From NCBI GenBank assembly GCA_946811185.2, contig OX328096.1, forward strand, positions 46,018,252-46,082,251: a stretch of 64,000 nucleotides of DNA, given 5' to 3'. Position numbers and translations under genes: made by a program. Position 1 is the first letter of the stretch; each line of letters begins with the position of its first letter. Positions 1 through 12,104 of the stretch are shown one piece after another. The notes beneath the pieces were generated by a model. It was not told the origin of the DNA. It worked only from the letters and a program-made list of their open reading frames with translations, and did not search any database. This DNA comes from Hippopus hippopus. Taxonomy: Eukaryota > Mollusca > Bivalvia > Cardiida > Cardiidae.

Positions 1-3000
1 GTGCGCAAGAATTGTAACTACCTCGTGCTGTCTTTGAGTTATTTCCCTTTGATCGTCATTTTTACAGCATTAAGTGCTTGTCTAGAATATAACTTTGTCA
101 TCTCAAGTCAGAACGACTTCAGACTTGGTATGCATGTTTGTTGCACTATTACGGAGTACAGTGCGCAAGAACAATAACTCTACCTAGCGCAGATTTTCAG
201 TAATTCCACTTCGACCTTCATTTTTACAGTCCAGTTCTTTGTCCAGAGCTTAACTTTGTCATCTCCAGTCGGATTGATTTGAAACTTGGCATTTGTGTTT
301 GTTGCAATAATACGGAGTGCAGTGTGAAAGAACCATAACTCTACCTCATGCTGTATTTCAGTTATTTCCCTTTGATTGTCATTTTTACAGCATTTTCTGC
401 TTGTCCGGAATATAACTTTGTCATTTTTAGTCTGAACATCTTTAAATTTGGTATGCATGATTGTTGAAAAATTACGGAGTGCAGTGCACAAGAACCATAA
501 CTCTTCCTAGCAAGAATTTTGAGTTATTCCCCTTAGATCTTCATTTTTATAGCATTTCTTGTCTGTCCGGAGCATAACTTTTTCATATTAAGTAGGAATG
601 ACTTGAAATATTGTATGCTTATTTGTTGCAATAATTGGAAGTGCAGTGCACAAGAATTGTAACTCTACCTCGTGCTGTCTTTGAGTTATTTCCCTTTGAT
701 CATCATTTTTACAGCATTTAGTGCTTGTCCAGAATATAACTTTGTCATCTCAAGTCAGAACGACTTCAATTTTGGTATGCATGTTTGTTGCAATATTACG
801 GAGTACAGTGCGCAAGAACAATAACTCTACCTAGCGCAGATTTTGAGTAATTCCACTTTGATCTTCATTTTTACAGTCCAGTTCTTTGTCTGGAGCTTAA
901 CTTTGTCATCTCCAGTCGGATTGATTTGAAACTTGGCATTTGTGTTTGTTGCAATAATACGGAGTGCAGTGCAAAAGAACCATAACTCTAATTCGTGCTG
1001 TATTTCAGTTATTTCCCTTTGATTGTCATTTTTACAGCATTTTCTGCTTGTCCGGAATATGACTTTGTCATTTTTAGTCTGAACATCTTTAAATTTGGTA
1101 TGCATGATTGTTGAAAAATTACGGAGTGCAGTGCACAAGAACCATAACTCTTCCTAGCAGGAATTTTGAGTTATTCCCCTTAGATCTTCATTTTTATAGC
1201 ATTTTTTGCCTGTCTGGAGCATAACTTTTTCATCTTAAGTAGGAATGACTTGAAATATGGTATGCTTATTTGTTGCAATATTTGGAAGTGCAGTGCGCAA
1301 GAATTGTAACTACCTCGTGCTGTCTTTGAGTTATTTCCCTTTGATCGTCATTTTTACAGCATTAAGTGCTTGTCTAGAATATAACTTTGTCATCTCAAGT
1401 CAGAACGACTTCAGACTTGGTATGCATGTTTGTTGCAATATTACGGAGTACAGTGCGCAAGAACAATAACTCTACCTAGCGCAGATTTTCAGTAATTCCA
1501 CTTCGACCTTCATTTTTACAGTCCAGTTCTTTGTCCGGAGCTTAACTTTGTCATCTCCAGTCGGATTGATTTGAAACTTGGCATTTGTGTTTGTTGCAAT
1601 AATACGGAGTGCAGTGCGAAAGAACCATAACTCTACCTCATGCTGTATTTCAGTTATTTCCCTTTGATTGTCATTTTTACAGCATTTTCTGCTTGTCCGG
1701 AATATGACTGTCATTTTTAGTCTGAACATCTTTAAATTTGGTATGCATGATTGTTGAAAAATTACGGAGTGCAGTGCACAAGAACCATAACTCTTCCTAG
1801 CAAGAATTTTGTGTTATTCCCCTTAGATCTTCATTTTTATAGCATTTTTTGCCTGTCCGGAGCATAACTTTTTCATCTTAAGTAGGAATGACTTGAAATA
1901 TGGTATGCTTATTTGTTGCAATATTTGGAAGTGCAGTGCGCAAGAATTGTAACTACCTCGTGCTGTCTTTGAGTTATTTCCCTTTGATAGTCATTTTTAC
2001 AGCATTAAGTGCTTGTCTAGAATATAACTTTGTCATCTCAAGTCAGAACGACTTCAGACTTGGTATGCATGTTTGTTGCAATATTACGGAGTACAGAGCG
2101 CAAGAACAATAACTCTACCTAGCGCAGATTTTCAGTAATTCCACTTTGACCTTCATTTTTACAGTCCAGTTCTTTGTCTGGAGCTTAACTTTGTCATCTC
2201 CAGTCGGATTGATTTGAAACTTGGCATTTGTGTTTGTTGCAATAATACGGAGTGCAGTGCGAAAGAACCATAACTCTACCTCGTGCTGTATTTCAGTTAT
2301 TTCCCTTTGATTGTCATTTTTACAGCATTTTCTGCTTGTCCGGAATATGACTGTCATTTTTAGTCTGAACATCTTTAAATTTGGTATGCATGATTGTTGA
2401 AAAATTACGGAGTGCAGTGCACAAGAACCATAACTCTTCCTAGCAAGAATTTTGAGTTATTCCCCTTAGATCTTCATTTTTATAGCATTTTTTGCCTGTC
2501 CGGAGCATAACTTTTTCATCTTAAGTAGGAATGACTTGAAATATGGTATGCTTATTTGTTGCAAAATTTGGAAGTGCAGTGCGCAAGAATTGTAACTACC
2601 TCGTGCTGTCTTTGAGTTATTTCCCTTTGATCGTCATTTTTACAGCATTAAGTGCTTGTCTAGAATATAACTTTGTCATCTCAAGTCAGAACGACTTCAG
2701 ACTTGGTATGCATGTTTGTTGCAATATTACGGAGTACAGTGCGCAAGAACAATAACTCTACCTAGCGCAGATTTTCAGTAATTCCACTTTGACCTTCATT
2801 TTTACAGTCCAGTTCTTTGTCCGGAGCTTAACTTTGTCATCTCCAGTCGGATTGATTTGAAACTTGGCATTTGTGTTTGTTTGAATAATACGGAGTGCAA
2901 TGCGAAAGAACCATAACTCTACCTCATGCTGTATTTCAGTTATTTCCCTTTGATTGTCATTTTTACAGCATTTTCTGCTTGTCCGGAATATAACTTTAAC

Positions 3001-5783
3001 ATTTTTAGTCTGAACATCTTTAAATTTGGTATGCATGATTGTTGAAAAATTACGGAGTGCAGTGCACAAGAACCATAACTCTTCCTAGCAAGAATTTTGA
3101 GTTATTCCCCTTAGATCTTCATTTTTATAGCATTTCTTGCCTGTCCGGAGCATAACTTTGTCATATTAAGTAGGAATGACTTGAAATATTGTATGCTTAT
3201 TTGTTGCAATAATTGGAAGTGCAGTGCGCAAGAATTGTAACTCTACCTCGTGCTGTCTTTGAGTTATTTCCCTTTGATCATCATTTTTACAGCATTTAGT
3301 GCTTGTCCAGAATATAACTTTGTCATCTCAAGTCAGAACGACTTCAATTTTGGTATGCATGTTTGTTGCAATATTACGGAGTACAGTGCGCAAGAACAAT
3401 AACTCTACCTAGCGCAGATTTTGAGTAATTCCACTTTGATCTTCATTTTTACAGTCCAGTTCTTTGTCTGGAGCTTAACTTTGTCATCTCCAGTCGGATT
3501 GATTTGAAACTTGGCATTTGTGTTTGTTGCAATAATATGGAGTGCAGTGCAAAAGAACCATAACTCTACCTCGTGCTGTATTTCAGTTGTTTCCCTTTGA
3601 TTGTCATTTTTACAGCATTTTCTGCTTGTCCAGAATATGACTTTGTCATTTTTAGTCTGAACATCTTTAAATTTGGTATGCATGATTGTTGAAAAATTAC
3701 GGAGTGCAGTGCACAAGAACCATAACTCTTCCTAGCAAGAATTTTGAGTTATTCCCCTTAGATCTTCATTTTTATAGCATTTTTTGCCTGTCCGGAGCAT
3801 AACTTTTTTATCTTAAGTAGGAATGACTTGAAATATGGTATGCTTATTTGTTGCAATATTTGGAAGTGCAGTGCGCAAGAATTGTAACTACCTCGTGCTG
3901 TCTTTGAGTTATTTCCCTTTGATCGTCATTTTTACAGCATTAAGTGCTTGTCTAGAATATAACTTTGTCATCTCAAGTCAGAACGACTTCAGACTTGGTA
4001 TGCATGTTTGTTGCACTATTACGGAGTACAGTGCGCAAGAACAATAACTCTACCTAGCGCAGATTTTCAGTAATTCCACTTCGACCTTCATTTTTACAGT
4101 CCAGTTCTTTGTCCGGAGCTTAACTTTGTCATCTCCAGTCGGATTGATTTGAAACTTGGCATTTGTGTTTGTTGCAATAATACGGAGTGCAGTGTGAAAG
4201 AACCATAACTCTACCTCATGCTGTATTTCAGTTATTTCCCTTTGATTGTCATTTTTACAGCATTTTCTGCTTGTCCGGAATATAACTTTAACATTTTTAG
4301 TTTGAACATCTTTAAATTTGGTATGCATGATTGTTGAAAAATTACGGAGTGCAGTGCACAAGAACCATAACTCTTCCTAGCAAGAATTTTGAGTTATTCC
4401 CCTTAGATCTTCATTTTTATAGCATTTCTTGCCTGTCCGGAGCATAACTTTGTCATATTAAGTAGGAATGACTTGAAATATGGTATGCTTATTTGTTGCA
4501 ATAATTGGAAGTGCAGTGCACAAGAATTGTAACTCTACCTCGTGCTGTCTTTGAGTTATTTCCCTTCGATTATCATTTTTACAGCATTTAGTGCTTATCC
4601 AGAATATAACTTTCTCATCTCAAGTCAGAACAACTTCAATTTTGGTATGCATGTTTGTTGCAATATTACGGAGTACATTGCGCAAGAACAATAACTCTAC
4701 CTAACGCAGATTTTGAGTAATTCCACTTTGATCTTCATTTTTACTGTCCAGTTCTTTGTCTGGAGCTTAACTTTGTCATCTCCAATCGGATTGATTTGAA
4801 ACTTGGCATTTGTGTTTGTTGCAATAATACGGAGTGCAGTGCGAAAGAACCATAACTCTACCTCGTGCTGTATTTCAGTTATTTCCCTTTGATTGTCATT
4901 TTTACAGCATTTTCTGCTTGTCCGGAATATAACTTTGTCATTTTTAGTCTGAACATCTTTAAATTTGGTATGCATGATTGTTGAAAAATTACGGAGTGCA
5001 GTGCACAAGAACCATAACTCTTCCTAGCAAGAATTTTGAGTTATTCCCCTTAGATCTTCATTTTTATAGCATTTTTTGCCTGTCCGGAGCATAACTTTTT
5101 CATCTTAAGTAGGAATGACTTGAAATATGGTATGCTTATTTGTTGCAATATTTGGAAGTGCAGTGCGCAAGAATTGTAACTACCTCGTGCTGTCTTTGAG
5201 TTATTTCCCTTTGATCGTCATTTTTACAGCATTAAGTGCTTGTCTAGAATATAACTTTGTCATCTCAAGTCAGAACGACTTCAGACTTGGTATGCATGTT
5301 TGTTGCAATATTACGGAGTACAGTGCGCAAGAACAATAACTCTACCTAGCGCGGATTTTGAGTAATTCCATTTTGATCGTCATTTTTACAGTATTTCTTG
5401 CTTGCCCGGATGGGAACTTTGTCACCTCATGTCAAATTGACTTGAGACTTGGTAAACATGCTTGTTGCAGTTATGAAAACTGCAATGCACTGGAGCCGTA
5501 ACCTTACCTAATGCCCTTTTGGAATTATTCCCTATTCATTATTATTTTTTTTTTTTACAGCTTTTCATGCTTCTCTACAATATAACTTTGTCTTTTCATG
5601 TTCGAATGACCTGAAACTTTATATGCATGTTTCCTTAACAGTAGACATTCATGCCTATTTCAATCACTTACATGATTTCTGCTGCACTACTATTTTCCTC
5701 TACCTGCCCTTTACGATTATTATTCCCCCACGACAACTGGCGGTGGGATGGGCGTATCTTGCGACAATTTGCCACTCTTGTTT
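1..5783 (+). repeat. T2 satellite array (~161 bp monomers, ~646 bp higher-order unit) with 3' terminal module
   Basis: The stretch is built from ~161 bp monomers, each with a version of 'gttatttccctttgatcgtc', an 'AAACTTGG'-type core and 'cggagtgcagtgc'. Four diverged monomers form a ~646 bp unit that recurs about eight times with only a few differences, at offsets of 643-647 bp. The last monomers (5340-5500) diverge and run into a non-repeated end module, 5500-5783, closing with 'gccactcttgtttt'. The same end module occurs near 18960-19203, 28840-28921 and 31970-32047, so this is the right end of a mobile element. Its left end lies outside the window. Recurrent 70 and 103 aa ORFs here are repeat by-products. 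The sequence shows a satellite inside a transposable element; a Helentron-like nature is inference. Confidence 0.9.
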
Positions 5784-6796
5784 TATAATGTTTTCAAACG
5801 GCATCTTCTATAGAAGGGTGAAAAGTGTTCCAATGACCTTGAAGGAAATGGGCTAAACTATAACTCTTATCCCCGTATAAACAATATTAAAGCATTGATA
5901 AATACTAAACCTTGTTACTCGTCTTTAATTATTGTTTATTTGTTTATTTTTTTAAACTGATACATTAATTTGGGTATGCATTCCTTTATATGTCAGAAGC
6001 AAGAATTTTTCTTAGTAAAGAATTGAAGGACTTATTTTTCTGATGAGTACACAATACCTGTGACATGACTGGTGTGTTCTAGATATAACCATTACACAAT
6101 GTAAACAGGCACTATCAGCTTGTGTAAAGCAGGCATGATACTGGCTTATTGCGTGGTCATTTTGCGTGAATTGGAGGTTGGCCTGTAACCAGGTATAAAT
6201 TTCTTGGGGTAGAACAGTTGTAGGTGTGTACAACAAACACATGCATTACAACCCTCTAGCTTCAAATGAATAGCATGTTATGTCATATCCCTGATGCAAA
6301 ATTTACTGCACACATTTGTGTACCCTCCACAGGCATGAAATCTTCTTTACAGATTTTAGCACAAGTATTTCAAGATTGAAAAGCCACCCAAACTATACAT
6401 TTAACAGTTATGACCCCTGCACTGCTGCTATGAATAGATTTTAATTTCTAGGATATTACCCGAATTATTTTGGACACACTTTTTCCCACAACAAGTTTAA
6501 ACCTATTATTTTAGCAACACCCTTTTTTTCAAAATGATAATTTCCATAAGACCAGGACACCTACAAAAAAAAAAATAATTTTTTTCTTTCTAAAAAGGAA
6601 AATTTATGGTTTGTAGTCATATTGTATTTGTGGGCTGAAAATGCTTTCAATGGGGACAAGACTAAAATTTTGTCATATGATAAAAAGCTGAAGTGTGCTT
6701 GAAAGACATGGAATTCTCTACCTTTTTTTAACTTTATTATTCTGCATTGTTGCCAGTTTTCGTACAAAAGATAATCTGACATTCAATTAATTTCAG
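5784..6796. other. Intronic or flanking DNA, no gene seen
   Basis: AT-rich sequence with T runs and no recognisable repeat. It leads into a pyrimidine stretch ending in 'aatttcag' before the first recognised ALYREF exon, so it is probably the intron upstream of it. Confidence 0.5.
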
Positions 6797-6944
6797 GAAT
6801 TATTTGCAGAGTTTGGTCCATTACGGAAAGCTGCAGTGCATTATGATAGATCTGGGCGTTCACTTGGTACAGCAGAGGTTATATATGAAAGACGCTCAGA
6901 TGCCAGTAAAGCTATGAAACAGTATAATAATGTCCCTTTGGATG
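6797..6944 (+). CDS. ALYREF: ALYREF (THO complex subunit 4) coding exon, C-terminal half of RRM
   Basis: The frame starts at the first base of the exon and gives 49 codons plus one base. It begins [20 protein letters not shown], runs through the RNP1-like [10 protein letters not shown] and ends YNNVPLD. This matches the second half of the RNA recognition motif of ALYREF, the adaptor that links UAP56/DDX39B and the TREX complex to NXF1 during nuclear mRNA export. The acceptor is 'tttcag' at 6791-6796 and the donor 'gtgagt' starts at 6945; the exon ends in phase 1. The N-terminal RGG region and the RNP2 half of the RRM must lie in exons upstream of this window. There are no stops or frameshifts, so the gene looks intact here. 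Confidence 0.95.
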
Positions 6945-7160
6945 GTGAGTTCTTGAAAAGAATGGTACCTTGCACAGGTATCCAATGGATGAGATAATAC
7001 CAGTTGGTTTCTTCAAAGAGCAATACATACCTACCACTACCTGTAACTAGCATAGAGATTTATTACAAGAGCTTAAATGCTGTCTTTGTTTAATATCTTA
7101 TGCTAGGAGCTTTAGTATCCATTTACACCTCAATACAAGAATGATATTTTCCAGTTCAAT

Positions 7161-7385
7161 TTTGCTTTACTTAATGACAAAATATTAGACTCATCCAAAT
7201 TAAAAGCATTTGCAGATGACAAAATAAATGTCGCTCAAATGATGATTTTTGTCTTTGATAGGGTGGAAAACATTGTGGGAAAAGGAGAAAATGCTGGTTA
7301 CCAGCATTTTCTCCTTTTCCCACTGTTTTCAAAAGACCTCTTCTGAAGGGTCGTTAAAACACTAAATTGTGTGGTAAAGAGTGAA
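7161..7385. mobile_element. M1 foldback MITE with 49 bp perfect palindrome
   Basis: A ~220 bp element whose arms read inward to a centre at 7275-7323. There, 24 bases starting GTGGGAAAAGG are exactly complementary to the following 24, around one unpaired T. The outer ends resemble 'ctttaccaaacgacaaa' and 'tgtggtaaagagt' of the other M1 copies. No ORF; non-autonomous. It sits in the 959 bp ALYREF intron. Confidence 0.85.
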
Positions 7386-7651
7386 CCTGTAATTTTCATG
7401 TCCATCAGTCATCTTACCATGTTCAGCATCCATGGAAAAATTGCCTCCTATGGTGATTTAAATAAGATGCTTATGCTTAACCCTTGGATTTTAACTTTGC
7501 TAATTTGCTAATTTTTTAAGTTTTCAGGAGTCAAAATATGTCTGTTAGAATAGAACCAACTGTGACTAGAATAGCAAAAGAGAACAGGAGAACACATGCT
7601 TGTAATAAATTAAGCAGACGCTTTATTTTGGACAGTATTTATACATAATCT

Positions 7652-7880
7652 TTAAACCCTTTACCTCACAATCCCAAGTTTAAATGACCCTGGGGTGGAA
7701 GCCTTTTGAAAATATTGTGGGAAAAGGAGAAAATGCTGGTTACCAGCATTTTCTCCTTTTCACAATCTTTTCTACCCTTCCTGAAACAACTTTGAAATTT
7801 TGAGTCAAATTTATTTGTGTTGTCTACAAATGCTATCAATTTGGACAAGTCTAAAATTTTGTGGTTTGGTAAAGAGTTAA
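7652..7880. mobile_element. M1 foldback MITE ending 23 bp before an ALYREF exon
   Basis: Full-length M1 copy from 'ttaaaccctttacc' to 'ggtaaagagttaa', with TTAA at the right end (7877-7880) and a TTAA-like left end. It has the same 'aaaatgctgg/ccagcatttt' centre as other copies. Its right edge is 23 bp from the start of the exon at 7904, so it abuts the polypyrimidine tract. Confidence 0.85.
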
Positions 7881-7903
7881 AGCAATTTTCATCATTTTTG
7901 CAG

Positions 7904-8015
7904 GACGACCCATGAATATACAGTTAATAGGTCAAGGTGAAGGTATAGGTGGTGGAAACAAAATCCAGTCAAATCGTGGTGGTGGCCAAAAGTTTGGAAA
8001 TCAGAGGTCAAATGG
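7904..8015 (+). CDS. ALYREF: ALYREF coding exon, end of RRM and glycine-rich linker
   Basis: Phase-compatible with the previous exon: its final G joins GA here to make Gly. The reading is GRPMNIQLIGQGEGIGGG, then a Gly/Asn/Gln/Arg-rich segment ending NQRSNG. GRPMNIQL is the last beta strand of the ALYREF RRM; the rest is the start of the second RGG-type linker that binds RNA and NXF1. Acceptor 'tttttgcag' ends at 7903 and the donor GTAAGT begins at 8016. The exon ends in phase 2. It is tightly boxed between two M1 MITEs. Confidence 0.93.
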
Positions 8016-8021
8016 GTAAGT

Positions 8022-8105
8022 TTAACCCTTTACCAAACAGTCTCAAGTTTTCACGACCCATAGAAAGAAAGCTTTTGAAAACATTATGACAAAAAGAGAA
8101 ATGCA
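8022..8105. mobile_element. Truncated M1 MITE starting 6 bp after a splice donor
   Basis: Starts 'ttaaccctttaccaaacag' with TTAA at 8022-8025 and follows the M1 consensus through 'ttttgaaaacatta'. It loses similarity around 8105, before the palindrome centre is complete. Only the first six intron bases (GTAAGT) and one T separate it from the ALYREF exon. Confidence 0.75.
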
Positions 8106-8228
8106 GGATTGTTTTGTGAAAGTTAAAATAACAGCGTTTGTGATTTATAGTTGGTTTTACTCTGCTTACATATGAAAACATTGTGATTTAGAATGAAACA
8201 GTGAGTTTTGAGTTTTACATGAGACATT

Positions 8229-8991
8229 CAGTGTTGTTCCTAGGTCAAAAATACTGAGGGACACCAGTGTCCCTCTGGGTAAAATCTAAGGGGACATTCT
8301 GTAAAACAGAGTGACAAAGACCTCTTCAAATTAAGTTGACTTCATGCCTGTAAAGTATACTTGTATGCATATTACTACAACCCAGGTTGGTTTTAAAAGT
8401 TTCAAAGCAGAATCGCAACAAAACTGGCATATACCCATTGGAATCATTCACTCCTAACCATGTCAATTTGCCCAGCCACTCCCGAAATTTCATATATTTC
8501 TGTTTGGATTTAGAGCAAGATTCATTTTGAAAACTCTACTTTTGTTATTGTTGCTGATATTGGTCAAATTTCCCCACTTTACTTTCCATATTTAGGAAAT
8601 TCGTAGCTGACGACGTTTACACGCCATAATGCACATAGACTGCGTAACTAAATATTAGTATATGCAACACAACAATAATTTGAAAAAATCGAGATGTGGT
8701 CTTGTAATTTTACATACCCCTTCAGACTGGTCACCAATATTATGCACAAAAGTATGTGACAACTAGTGGAAAAAATCGAGACACAGTCTACGATTCGCTA
8801 TCCTCAGTGTAACAGAAGAGAATGAAGTAAATGTACTGCATGTATCGGACAATGCAAAGTGAGAAAATTAAGAACTTGAGCGTGCCCGATGTGCAACCTA
8901 GGCCCGCTTTCCTGTATGTTTTGGGGGGGGGGGGGACATTTGCAAAAATATTGGGTGAATCCCACGATGGCGCGGCCTAGGCACAACACTG
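8229..8991 (+). mobile_element. M5 TIR element (hAT-like ends), copy 1
   Basis: Terminal inverted repeats CAGTGTTGTTCCTAGG (left) and the complement of CAGTGTTGTGCCTAGG (right). No coding capacity. A second copy in opposite orientation at 45541-46503 shares the interior as well as the ends. The CAGTG start is of hAT type, but I see no 8 bp target duplication here. Near the right end is a run of ten or more G at 8931-8942. Confidence 0.8.
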
Positions 8992-9104
8992 AACACTGTG
9001 ATTTATGATAAATCAATATGATTGCTAATGAAGCCATGTGATTTATAACAACAACATTGTGTTACTCATGAGACCATGCGATTGATCATAAATTGATGTG
9101 ATCG

Positions 9105-9246
9105 TTAATGCTGGAAACCAGCCTTTTCCCACTGTGATTTCTGCCCTGCCAAAATCAACATTCAATTTTTGTGTCACAGTATTTTCTTGTCTGTAAATAC
9201 TTTGAATTTGGCCAAGTACAAAATTTGTTCCTTGGTAAAGAGTTAG
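9105..9246. mobile_element. M1 MITE half
   Basis: Right half of an M1 copy, from 'atgctggaaaccagcctttt' near the centre to 'ccttggtaaagagttag'. The left half is missing or replaced by short 'gtgatttat'-type repeats. Confidence 0.6.
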
Positions 9247-9320
9247 CCAAATATAGTTCACTTTTTACTAGACAACTAAACTAAAAGTAAGACTTACTTG
9301 AACTGAAAGCATTTGCAACT

Positions 9321-10359
9321 CAGGGATGTAAAATTCCACTCGCCCGCTCGCATTGGCGAGTGATCTTTCACTTTGTGCGAGTGCAAGACATACCTGACTC
9401 GCCCGACTGGGCCAGTGCATTTTCTGACATATTACATGCATTTTAAGCCCATAAAATTAGGCAAAATTTCAGTCGGAGAAGTTCTAATCAAACAGAAGTC
9501 TACATCCGTTGTTGAGGTTTGTCTAGTTACCCACCATTACATGTATACACACAATACAATGCTAATCAATCAAATGTCAATTTCGCCACGCCCCATCTGC
9601 AACCAATCTCTACGGCGAACCAATAAGGTATCACATACGAGATTTAGTCGCTGCCTACAATTTCTAAAAGCCATGCTTTGATTCTGCGTTATATGGTTGG
9701 TATTTAGGGACGACTCGGAGTAAATTCGGGTGTCTACGCTTCAGTTTTTTTTTTTTTTTTTCTTTTCTTAAGGGAATAGCCGGTAACTGGTTATAACTGG
9801 TTCAGTGGTTTTTTTTTTCAAAAACATTCTGAAGAAGTGGCATGACCTATTTTTCATTAAATTGATTGAATCACTACAGATGCATTACAAAGAAGGTTAT
9901 GCATGTTAGAAGGTAATTACGTAAACAAATTAGGTTGATTTTGCACTTGAACGGATGGTCATTTGATCAGAAAATTTGACGGTATATAGATAACCTATTT
10001 TTAGTAGCGGTGTACGGGAACACCATCTGTTTGTTTACTTTTACCTTTAGAAAAAGAATTCCTCTCTTTGCATAATGATAATGAACAGGCAGTTCAATAA
10101 AAGCTAAAAAATCAGACATGATAACATTTCTTGACATTTATTTCACACAGATCAAAATTACGTATAAGTAGATCTATAAATAATCACACGACTTTCCATT
10201 CTATTGGACGAATATTTCACAAAAAAGAAGGGCGAGTGAAAAACTCTGCAGGGCAAGTTACCTTTGAAGGGTGAGTGAAAAACTCTGCAGGGCAAGTAAC
10301 CTTTAACACCTACTCGCCCTGCTGGGCGAGTAGATAAAAAAAATAATTTTACATCCCTG
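9321..10359 (+). mobile_element. M6 TIR element (hAT-like, CAGGGATGTAAAATT ends)
   Basis: Left end CAGGGATGTAAAATT and right end its exact complement (AATTTTACATCCCTG). Direct repeat CAACT flanks the element (9316-9320 and 10360-10364). Subterminal GGCGAGT/ACTCGCC hairpins lie at both ends, with a repeated 'gtgaaaaactctgcagggca' block at 10234 and 10273. No intact ORF. The 5 bp flank repeat is shorter than the 8 bp expected for hAT, so the superfamily is a guess. Confidence 0.75.
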
Positions 10360-10495
10360 CAACTGATTAGTTAAATGTGGTTGAAAGGATGGAATTTGTC
10401 CTTGAAAGGGTTGAAAACTTCATCGGTAAAGGGTAAAATACTCATCTATATCTCCTTTTTCTGTCGTCTTTTCCAAAGTTGTCTTCCTTAGGGCT

Positions 10496-11560
10496 TTTAG
10501 CTCACAGAGATGAGCTTTTGTGATTGTGCTGTGTCTGGTATCCAGCATGCGGTTGTCAACAATCCCCTTGTATGAGGCCACATTTTCAATGCAATACTCA
10601 TGAAACTTGGTCAGAATGATTGTCTTGATGATAATAGTTGACAAGTTCGAAATTGGGCCATGTCCTAGGAAAATATTGGCACTCTAGAGGTCACATTTTC
10701 AGTTCGATACTTATTTTGTCAAAATAATTGTTTTAATGATATCTCGTTCAGGTTTGAAATTGGGTCATGTGGGGTCAAAAAGAAGGTTTGCTGGGCAAAA
10801 TCTTGGAAAAACCTTGTGTCCTCTCACCTCTAGCCGGATACTCAAGAAACTTGATCAGAACGTTTGTCTTGATGATATCCTGGACATTGGTTCATGTCAG
10901 GTCAAAAAGTAGGTCACAGGGACAAATCTTGGGAAAAGCGTGTGTGCATTCTAGAGGCCACATTTTCAGGTTGATACTCATGAAATTTGGTAAGAATGTT
11001 TGTCTTGATGATATATTGGTCATGTCTAAAAAAAAAAATGGTAAAGTTGGACCAAAAGTTGGTCACTGGAACAAACCTTAGAAAATTCTTGTGTGCTCTC
11101 TAGAAGCCATGTTTTCTGTCTGATGCTTATGAAACTCTGTCAGAATGTTTGTCTCAATGGGTCATGTCAGGTTAAAAGTAGGTCAGTGGGCTAAATCTTA
11201 GAAAAGGTTTGAGTACACTCTAGAGGCTATATTTTCAGTTTGATTCTAATTAAACATTGTCAGAATGTTTGTCTTGATGGTATATCAAACAAGTTCAAAA
11301 TAGGCTCAAGCTGGGTCAAAGATCAGGTCACTGGACCAAATCTAAGAAAAACTTTGTGTGCAGACTGGAGGCCCATGTTCATCCCAATACTTAGGAAACT
11401 TGGGCAAAATGATTGTCATGTTGTTGTCTTGGACAAGTTGAAATTTTGTCATTTTGGTTAAAAAGTAGGTTACTCATGAAACTTGGTCAGAATGTTTGTC
11501 TTGGTGATATCTTCCAAAAGGTTGAAACTGGCTCATTTTGGTCAAAAAGTAGGTCCATAA
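10496..11560 (+). mobile_element. T1 tandem-repeat element, old copy
   Basis: Begins with a damaged T1 5' end ('tagctcacagagatgagctt' followed by 'gtgattgtgctgtgtc'). It then has about six diverged ~145 bp T1 monomers ('cttggtcagaatgtttgtct', 'ggtcaaaaagtaggtcac', 'gccacattttcag'). No clear 3' hairpin terminus remains. Confidence 0.7.
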
Positions 11561-12104
11561 CACTTATGTGTAAAAGATGATTACAGGGCTTCCCCTGCAA
11601 GTTTTAAATTTTGCACCATCAAATTCACCAGCTCATAAAAATTGGGGTCAGTAGGAGCCAACTGAGATAGCAACATAGTACATTAGACACTTCAGTTTAT
11701 TGGCCCATGTTAAAGCTACTAAATCCATTGCTCAGTAATACTGTATAAGCCTACTTATTTTCCTTTTCCCCCAAGGGTTTTCTAGGTTGTGAGCTGCAGG
11801 GACATAAAAGTTGTATTTGAACAGTATTACAGTGCTGTAATTCTAAAACTGTAAACCTGTTAGAATTCCTTGAGTTTTAATGAATTTAAAGAAGAAATTT
11901 GGGATTGTGTGGTAAAGGGTTAATATATCATTTCTTTTAATCTTAAAAAATACTAAAGGTTATATTTGTTAAAGGGTCCTTTTATTCTGGTCTTTTCTCT
12001 GTGTATGAGTGTCCTATACCTTCTGGCACTTGTACCAGTGCTATCACTTAAAGACAAAGTGGCCTACAAAGTGCCAAACCGCCCCCACCTCCACCCCGGT
12101 ATTA
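11561..12104. other. Intronic DNA, no gene seen
   Basis: Within the 13 kb ALYREF intron. I see no coding signature. 'cagggcttcccctgcaag' at about 11586 looks like an isolated TIR remnant. Confidence 0.4.

Noticed and set aside
180..5339. Series of 103 aa (minus) and 70 aa (plus) ORFs recurring every ~646 bp
   Set aside because: They follow the T2 repeat period, differ by random substitutions and have no recognisable domain. They also overlap on both strands.
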